Below are positions 57,313-64,000 of a stretch of 64,000 nt of DNA, one piece after another. Where the stretch lies: the NCBI RefSeq assembly GCF_021155775.2, contig NC_060238.1, positions 25,016,470 through 25,080,469 of the forward strand. Reading direction: 5' to 3'. Position 1 is the stretch's first letter; each line of letters starts with the position of its first letter. This DNA comes from Neodiprion pinetum (Eukaryota; Arthropoda; Insecta; Hymenoptera; Diprionidae). A program made the position numbers and the translations under genes. A model generated the notes under the pieces. That model was not told the origin of the DNA and did not search any database. It saw nothing but the letters and a program-made list of their open reading frames with translations.

Positions 57313-60300
57313 GTGAGTCCCCCCCCCCCCCTCTCTCTCTCTCTCTCCATATTTCTAGCCTCTCTAAAAGTATTTCTCTATTTTCAACCGATAAACCGAT
57401 AATCCGATAATCGACAAAACTTTACTTACTTCGTCGTCTACACACCGCCGCCTTTTCATACCGGATAGAGAGACATCTATCTAGCCTCTTTCTAGGCGCC
57501 ACTATACCTATCCTATCCTGTCCTACCTACATCTACGTCGTATTTTCGGGCATATCTCGCTTCTCACGCCGCGATATACTTACGCGGTATTTTATTTTAT
57601 TTTATTTCACGTACGCAGATTACCAAGCCTTGTCTGTCTCTTCCCGCAGCCAACTACACTCGCATATAATCGCTAACCTACGCACAATGCTCACGGAATA
57701 CATACTTTTATTTTATTTTTTTTCTCTCTTTTTTTTTATTTCCACCAGATTCTACTGAAAACCGAGTTGGTATAGTCAGTCCCTCGCGCACGCCTGCGTC
57801 ACCGATCTTATCCTATCGCCGCAATACCAATACCACTGCCGTTTCTGCTGCTGCTGCTGCTCATTTTTTCTATTTTCTTCCTTCATTTTTTTATTTTATT
57901 TTATTTTGTTTAATTATTATTTTTTTTTTGTAATTTTTTTTATATTTCATTTCATGCCTTCTCTCTTTTCTTCGACTCGTGCTCTACGTACGTACAATAT
58001 CACGCGCATTATCGTTATTGTTGGTAATTTTATTTTTTTCCTTCCCCCCCCTCCCCCCCCCCCCTCCCCCCCGGCATACACATGCAACCGTTTCTTCTGC
58101 TATACATACACCATACATACGCAGTACGCGTTTGCGATTCTGCTCCCCTGCGTAAATCGTGCATGCATACATACATGTGTGTGTGTGTACATATATATAT
58201 GTATACACACACGTACACACATCTACACGTATCGGCTCTAGGTCTAGTTTTAAGCGCGAGGTTAACGTTTACCGTCTCTTCGCCCCCCCCCCCCTAATTT
58301 TTTGTTCCTTTTATTTATTTGTTTTCTTTGTTCTTCCAACAACTCGCCGACGAGACAAACTGTTGTTGTTGTTGTTGCGTTGTTATTATTATTATTGTTA
58401 CTATTGTCACGACTGTTGTTATCTTTCGATATTCAATGACGCAATATCATATCCGGTGTAATAATACCGTGATTGCCGGTTGCGTTGTTGTAAGGAAAGG
58501 AAGAAATGACGTTATCGAGTTTCGGGGAAATTCGAGCGTACGTCGCTACGCGTAATTACAATTTCCCACGCACCGTGCGTAGTACGATGGGTTATTAGGT
58601 AGGCATAATATGCTTTAGGTATACTATAATAGATAAACACGACGTGACTACGTGAACTGTAAATTGATGATGCGAAAACAACGAGGTACGACGAGTCGGA
58701 GTAAATTTGGGGATGAGAACGAACGAAAGAAAGAAGGAGCGGGGAAAGAAAAACAACAACAACAACAAAAATAATAACAACAATAAAATAAAGAGATATT
58801 TAACTCGCGTTATTTCCACGACGGATGAAATGCTTTACGTTGTTCATAAATATATACAGGCACACGTTATACGTACACGTATTAACGGTGGTAATGAAAA
58901 TTTGCTTCGAATCGTAATACGGATAAATAATAACGACGTCGGTGAAGAAAAGAAAGAGGACAAGTGGCCCAAAGTCGTCGCTGGATCGAAAACGTCGACC
59001 GAGTGAGATGGAGATATTCTATTATTGTCCCTGACGCGGAGTCTCCCGTACTCGCGTTTTACACACACACACACACACACGCGCGAAAGCATTCACTCAC
59101 GCACGCCACGCCACGCCACTTATACACGCGCAAATCGTCTCACGCGCCTCTAATCTATACGTGTACACGTATGCGTACACATGTGCGTTGTCCGTCTTTT
59201 TCCTATCTCTATGCCCGATATCCTAATAGTTTTCGTTCGATGCTTGTGATTCTTGCGTGTCTTCGACGACGCAAGTACAAAGACAAAAGAAAAAAACAAA
59301 AAAAAAAAAAAAAACAAAACAAAAAGACAAAGACGAGGTTTAAGGCAAAATTTATTACACGCCTATATGTACGTGTATTAGATATTACACACGTTTGTCA
59401 TACCGTACTATGTAGCATGGCCTGCCTGTCCGGCATATGTCGTGCATTGTACAATTATTATCGTTGTTTTTTAGTGCAACGTAAACTAATACGATGATAA
59501 TTCACTATCGTAGCGCGAGAAGAAGCTACGGGTTGCATTAAGTTTTTGCGATGTTCAACGATGTTGTTATTGTATAATACGATTGTGCGTGTGTATATAT
59601 ATATATATGTATAATTATTTACATGCAGTACATAAATAATATAGACATATCTCGGTAACCGAACGGGTGCGAAACTTGGTTTAAAATTAATAACAACGCG
59701 AGCCTTATGCAATGGTGTGAAATTATTTTGTATAAATGGTGTAACGAATATCGTTCTGCGTAGCTGCTGCTGCTGCTGCTCGTTGAAAAATTCGTCTTCC
59801 TTACGTTACTTTTCTTCTTTTCGTTAATTTTTATCTTCGTACAACGTTTTCGATAACCAGATAAATTGTATATTGCCGCCGCTGGCATTTGTGTGACAGA
59901 AATTATGACGAATGTGTGTGCGGCGGAAGGGCGGGGATAAAAAATTGTCTTTCCGTATCAGCGTTCAATTAAGAAACTGTATCGAAACCGGGAGAGAGTC
60001 TCCGGATCTACTGCGCAGTAGGCGATCACCATCTCCTCCACCTCCTTCCTTGTAGTGACAATATGTGTATCATATATATAATAATATATATACATATATG
60101 TGTGTGTGTGTGCAATGTATACGTGTACATGCATGTGTGCGTAGAATTCATACGGTGGGCGAAAAAAAGTATGGTATTACTTAACCGAGGGGGCGGGGTA
60201 TCGACTATTGCAATTAATAATAATAACAACAGCAACAACAATAATAACGATAGTAGAAACTTGATCCAAAATTCAAAACTTTCACGTATTTATTATTTTG

Positions 60301-60448
60301 AGTCATACTGGTATAAGTATTCTTACCACCTATTTTATATCCATTTTTTTTTTTTTTTTTGTATATTTAGAGAACTTTGAAAACATAATTCTTTGCGGTT
60401 TTTTACTACTTCTGATAGTATACTGATAGGTTTTACGTAAATTACAAG

Positions 60449-60632
60449 TTTTTGGGGTCGCTGATTACTAATCAGAAATCGGATTTTGGAAAATTCAGTA
60501 CGGCGAATACCGCACAGAGTTGTTTGACCGTATGCGACGAAACGTGAAATTTTTGTCCGTCATATTGGGTCCGTCGTCTTGAATTTTTGAAATCCGACCA
60601 CATTGTCAGATTCGAAATCAGCGATCCCAGAC
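60449..60632. mobile_element. Short inverted-repeat element (second MITE-like type)
   Basis: The left end TTTGGGGTCGCTGATTACTA (then ATCAGAAATCGGATTTT) and the right end, which in reverse complement reads GGTCTGGGATCGCTGATTTC then GAATCTGACAATGTGGTCGGATTT, are imperfect inverted repeats of about 40 bp. The interior includes (minus strand) GACCCAATATGACGGACAAA. I recall similar GGATCCAATATGGCGGAC-type elements from several insect genomes, but cannot name the family. It encodes nothing. Confidence 0.65.
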
Positions 60633-62031
60633 CAAATCGTACATAGAATACTATCTTGTTGTAAAAGTGACTCGGCACAATAACTTCTGACTCGAAAGGG
60701 TGCGACGTATATTTGGAAAGAAAAATTGAACGAGATGGGAAAAAAAAGTAGCTAAAACGGAGAAAAGTGGACTCGCCACGGTGTTTATTTCAACTATACA
60801 CGTTACGATCCTTCGCCGCTGCTGATCGTTAACGTATCGTCCACTGCGGGTTACATATCGCGCTACTTTCGGCGACGGGTAAACGTTCGTATGTCTCGTG
60901 TGACGTTGTCCCCTGCAGTAAGAAGCACTGTGACCACGGCGCGATTGGGTCAAAAAGTGGTACTGGAATTTCCGGAATTTTAGTCATGCCAGTCATTCAT
61001 GAGAAAAAGGCAAGCCGGCTCTCGGTCTCCGTTCGTTGAAAAAGTTTAGTCGTCATTCCCCGCCGCAGCCGACGCCGTCGCTTCGTTGCACACCGTTGTT
61101 GACGACGTGAAACTAACGCGGATGTATAGCTATGGTAATCGTACGAATGCGCGGGCGTGTGTGTCTTTTCCTCACGTTTTCTGCACCGTAATGCTTTTCA
61201 AATTGATTAAACAGTTTTACCGACCGTGCGAGTCGTGGGTTGGTTAGTTTATCGATTTTGTTTACCACCGAGGAACGAAACGAACGAGAAAAGGGAGGGA
61301 TCGCAAAAATTTTGAATGAAAATTGACGATCGCGCGTCATTCTTGTCGTGGGAATTGATTTCTTTCGTCGTAGTTTTCGTTGCTGTAAAGAGCGGAGAGA
61401 GAGAGAGAGAGAGAGAGAAATTGATTCGCAGGGCGAACCGACCGAGCGCCACGTTAAAGGACGACAATAGTTAAACGGTCGAAACAAAGCGACCAAAACA
61501 AATGACTCGCTACCCACAACCGCATTCCGTCGCTCCTCTTCGGCGCCATATTTGAATCTCTCTCCCTGGCCTATTGAAATACGAACTCACTCTGCACGCG
61601 ACCGACGCCGCCGTTGCCGTTGCTGCAGTGTGCGATGCGTTTATTCCGCATATCATCGACGAATCTTCTATTCTCCTCTCGTTATTTATTGTAGTCGTAA
61701 CCTTGCCACTTACGGTTAAAGATTATGCTTATTCTGCAACATTGTTGTAGGTAAAAGTTGTGGTCGTCGTTGTTGTTGCTGTTTTTATTCTTATTCTTCT
61801 TCCGTATTTACATACATATCTGCATAACCGTTCGGATTGTCCAACGATCTGAAAAAATCTGAAAATTTGTAAACATCGTGCGATACAATGCGACTCTTAA
61901 AAAGTCACGAAATTTTGAACGTGGATCGTCAAAAAGATGAAATCCTTATTTTGTCCCCTGAAAAAACGTTGAACTTGATGATTTCACGATAAAGGTAACA
62001 TGGGTGTTGAATATGTTTACGCATATAACCA

Positions 62032-62210
62032 GCCTGAAGTTAGTAACGTCTGCTATAATGTATCGAAAGGTTGAAACAAAAATGACTATTTTTCACCTTT
62101 AGAATAATCGAAGATTTTGAATTTATGAAATCTGAATTTGTTCACGCTGTATTAACAACAGTTTACTGAATTTCAAAAGTAACCATCATTGACATTAACG
62201 TTACAAATTA
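62032..62210 (+). mobile_element. MITE-like element, copy 6 (diverged)
   Basis: Begins CCTGAAGTTAGTAACGTC and carries AAAAATGACTATTTTTCACC and GTTTACTGAATTTCAAAAGT, which resemble interior parts of the other copies. The right end is weak (GACATTAACGTTACAAATT). Confidence 0.45.
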
Positions 62211-62409
62211 CATACATGTGTATATTCTATATACCTACAGTGTATATGCTGCAGACCTGTAATACATAAGTTATATCTTACTACCGCAGCGTGAGACGCA
62301 GAAAAGAGTTTGGCCCTGGTTGGATCGAGGAGATTATCGTTTCAACTATCGAGTCGGTGTTAACGTGTCCTTATAATAACACACCCTCGGTGTGTGCGGT
62401 AATTGCATA

Positions 62410-62434
62410 TTTATTTATTTATTTATTTATTTAT
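62410..62434. repeat. TTTA microsatellite
   Basis: About six TTTA units in the non-coding right part of the window. Confidence 0.85.
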
Positions 62435-64000
62435 TTTTTCTTATTCCTTCTATCAAATGGCGTTGCATATTGTGAAGAAACCGATGATCGCGAGAGTGAA
62501 AATTATGGAGAAAGAAATGGCAAGGGATGCGAATAAGAGAGTTACGCCCCCGTAACTTGCTGCGCACTTCCCTACGTCAAACAAACCCCCGCGTTCTCTT
62601 TTCTTCCTCGCCCTCGGCACGTAAACCCGTGGATGACGGTGAGGAGGAAGAGGAAGAGGAAGTGGAAGTCTTACAGGCGCATGCGCAAAACCCTCTCTCG
62701 CGATCTTCGTCCTCGTCGACGTCGACGTTTCGCCCTACGACGCGTTCCTGTCCTCCTCTCCTTCCGCGCACACACACACACACGCGTAAATTACATACCA
62801 TACGTGTGTATACACTGTGAGGAGGTTTACGACGACTCGTGGACGCTGTCCTCCAGTCATCGACGACGCGTCGCGCACCACGTTTTCACATTGTTACGTA
62901 TTGTTGTGACGTTCGGTTGGTTGTTGTTGTTGTTGTTGTTGTTGGTTTTTTGTATCTATTCTTTTATTTTTTTTTTTTGTTTCGTTCCTCATTATAACCG
63001 ACTAAAAATTATCATCCCCTTTCGGCTTTATGTACCATATTATATGACTGTAATGATTTTGTCCTATATATCGTTACATAATTGATGATCTGTGCTAAAT
63101 AAGAATTGTACTTTTTTGTATGTATATATATATATACATAAGGATATGTTGACCGGAAGTGCTGAGAATAATTGTTTATATCGCGCGGTGATTCCATCTT
63201 TCTTCTCTGTTTGTTTCTTTAGGTTGTTTTTGTTTTTTGTTTTTTTTTTTTGTCTACTATACGAAAACTAGCCCAGTGGTATTGTCGTTATATTTGATGA
63301 AATGTGGTGGAGTAAGGAGAAATTTTCGTATATTATAACAGACAGAAACGAATGTTGACGAATTATTGTAGTAAAAATTTTTTCTTGCACTATTCGGAGT
63401 TGCTTGAGCAGTGGACGATTAAAAAAAGAAGTGAAATGTTATTGTTATAAATTATTCTTCGAGATATAACAAGATTTGCGGAAGTACGAGGATAGGTGAT
63501 ATACGTGTGCGATGTTTGTTCGTTTCTTCTGAGAGGATGACGTAAAAGGATAAGAACAAGGATAAGGACGACGAAGAATCTCCGCGGTTTGACTTCTTTC
63601 ACCCGGATGGATGAAAAAAAAAACAAACAAAAAAACAAATAAATAAAAGCACGTAAATACGCCTGTCTTACATCCTCGCGCATCGTTACCCAGATTATGG
63701 CAAATAATTACACCTATTTATACGTACGAAATTTATGTCGCCTAATGTTTTATAACGTGCATACTCCACCGTCATCTCGTTTGTCAAACATACAGCATAG
63801 ATTGAGGAGGTATAACGACGTACGTGCGTGTCGTGGTTAGTAGGGACGTAGGTGTTAACCAGGTACATGATTTTTACCACCTATCGCATACGAATCACCG
63901 TCATATCGTCGTCATCGTCCAGAATGGAAAGGGATAAATGACGATGGTGATGCAGAGTTTGTTAGTAATTTATTCTGCGTATCTCTCCCCCCTTCATCCC

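Larger units (their letters stand above)
57313..64000. other. Long non-coding, microsatellite-dense region
   Basis: 6.7 kb with no supportable exon. Homopolymer and short-repeat runs are frequent: poly-C near 57320 and 58045-58073, GT near 58169, CA near 59063, GT near 60100, TTTA at 62410-62434 and GTT near 62925. Two inverted-repeat elements are listed separately. A long first intron of the gene possibly starting at 57274 is the simplest explanation. Confidence 0.4.

Noticed and set aside
62291..62536. Frame starting RRRKEFGPGWIEEIIV, considered as a methyl-CpG-binding-like exon
   Set aside because: Only a few residues resemble such domains and the rest is repeat-derived; the phase-0 frame after a possible acceptor hits a stop within 25 codons.
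1..64000. tRNA, rRNA and snRNA genes, CRISPR arrays, prophage or bacterial genes
   Set aside because: Looked for conserved tRNA boxes and other signatures by eye and saw none; a covariance-model scan would be needed to exclude small RNAs.

Overview
This is a 64 kb piece of an insect nuclear genome. All recognisable genes are animal genes with GT-AG introns, and several have insect-style architecture: a JIL-1 tandem kinase, an intronless wuho, and a cuticle-type gene whose 18-bp first coding exon ends inside the signal peptide. Introns and spacers are AT-rich and dense in microsatellites and small inverted-repeat elements. The order is not certain; the general style would fit a hymenopteran such as a sawfly or wasp, but that is a weak guess. 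No viral, bacterial or CRISPR features and no tRNA or rRNA genes were seen.

Layout from left to right. (1) 1-816, minus: 5' part of THOC7, running off the left edge. (2) 1363-8771, plus: d4/DPF, the BAF45-type chromatin-remodelling subunit, nine coding exons, head-to-head with THOC7. (3) 10202-11468, minus: iodotyrosine deiodinase, tail-to-tail with d4. (4) 11.5-16.8 kb: divergent spacer. (5) 16789-27517, plus: JIL-1/MSK-type histone H3 tandem kinase with a 6.8-kb first intron full of repeats. (6) 31450-32678, minus: Rab2. (7) 33525-35988, minus: METTL25B/RRNAD1-like methyltransferase. (8) 39256-43958, plus: a 977-residue secreted Gln/Pro-rich protein of unrecognised family. (9) 45222-46388, plus: wuho/WDR4, tail-to-tail with (10) 46605-48389, minus: proteasome ATPase Rpt4/PSMC6. 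(11) 50001-50074, plus: a signal-peptide-coding exon, either a tiny secreted-peptide gene or a first exon of the next gene. (12) 52728-54750, plus: ABHD12-like serine hydrolase. (13) 54.8-64 kb: no firm gene; a possible first coding exon at 57274-57312 sits in a CpG- and triplet-rich promoter-like region.

The genes are mostly unrelated housekeeping functions: mRNA export, chromatin, tRNA modification, proteasome, vesicle traffic and lipid metabolism. They are arranged in alternating divergent and convergent pairs and do not form a pathway, although two chromatin regulators (d4 and JIL-1) lie within 20 kb of each other. I reconstructed the exon chains by hand from splice sites, reading-frame phase and remembered family sequence. 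Every chain closes in frame except THOC7, which is cut by the window edge.

The least ordinary content is non-coding. There is a 620-bp foldback element with 266-bp arms, a 77-bp tandem array with a hint of two-unit higher-order structure, a dispersed MITE-like family with about six copies (one just upstream of wuho), a second short inverted-repeat element near 60.5 kb, and a 140-bp imperfect hairpin at 21.2 kb. No clearly new multi-gene system was found.
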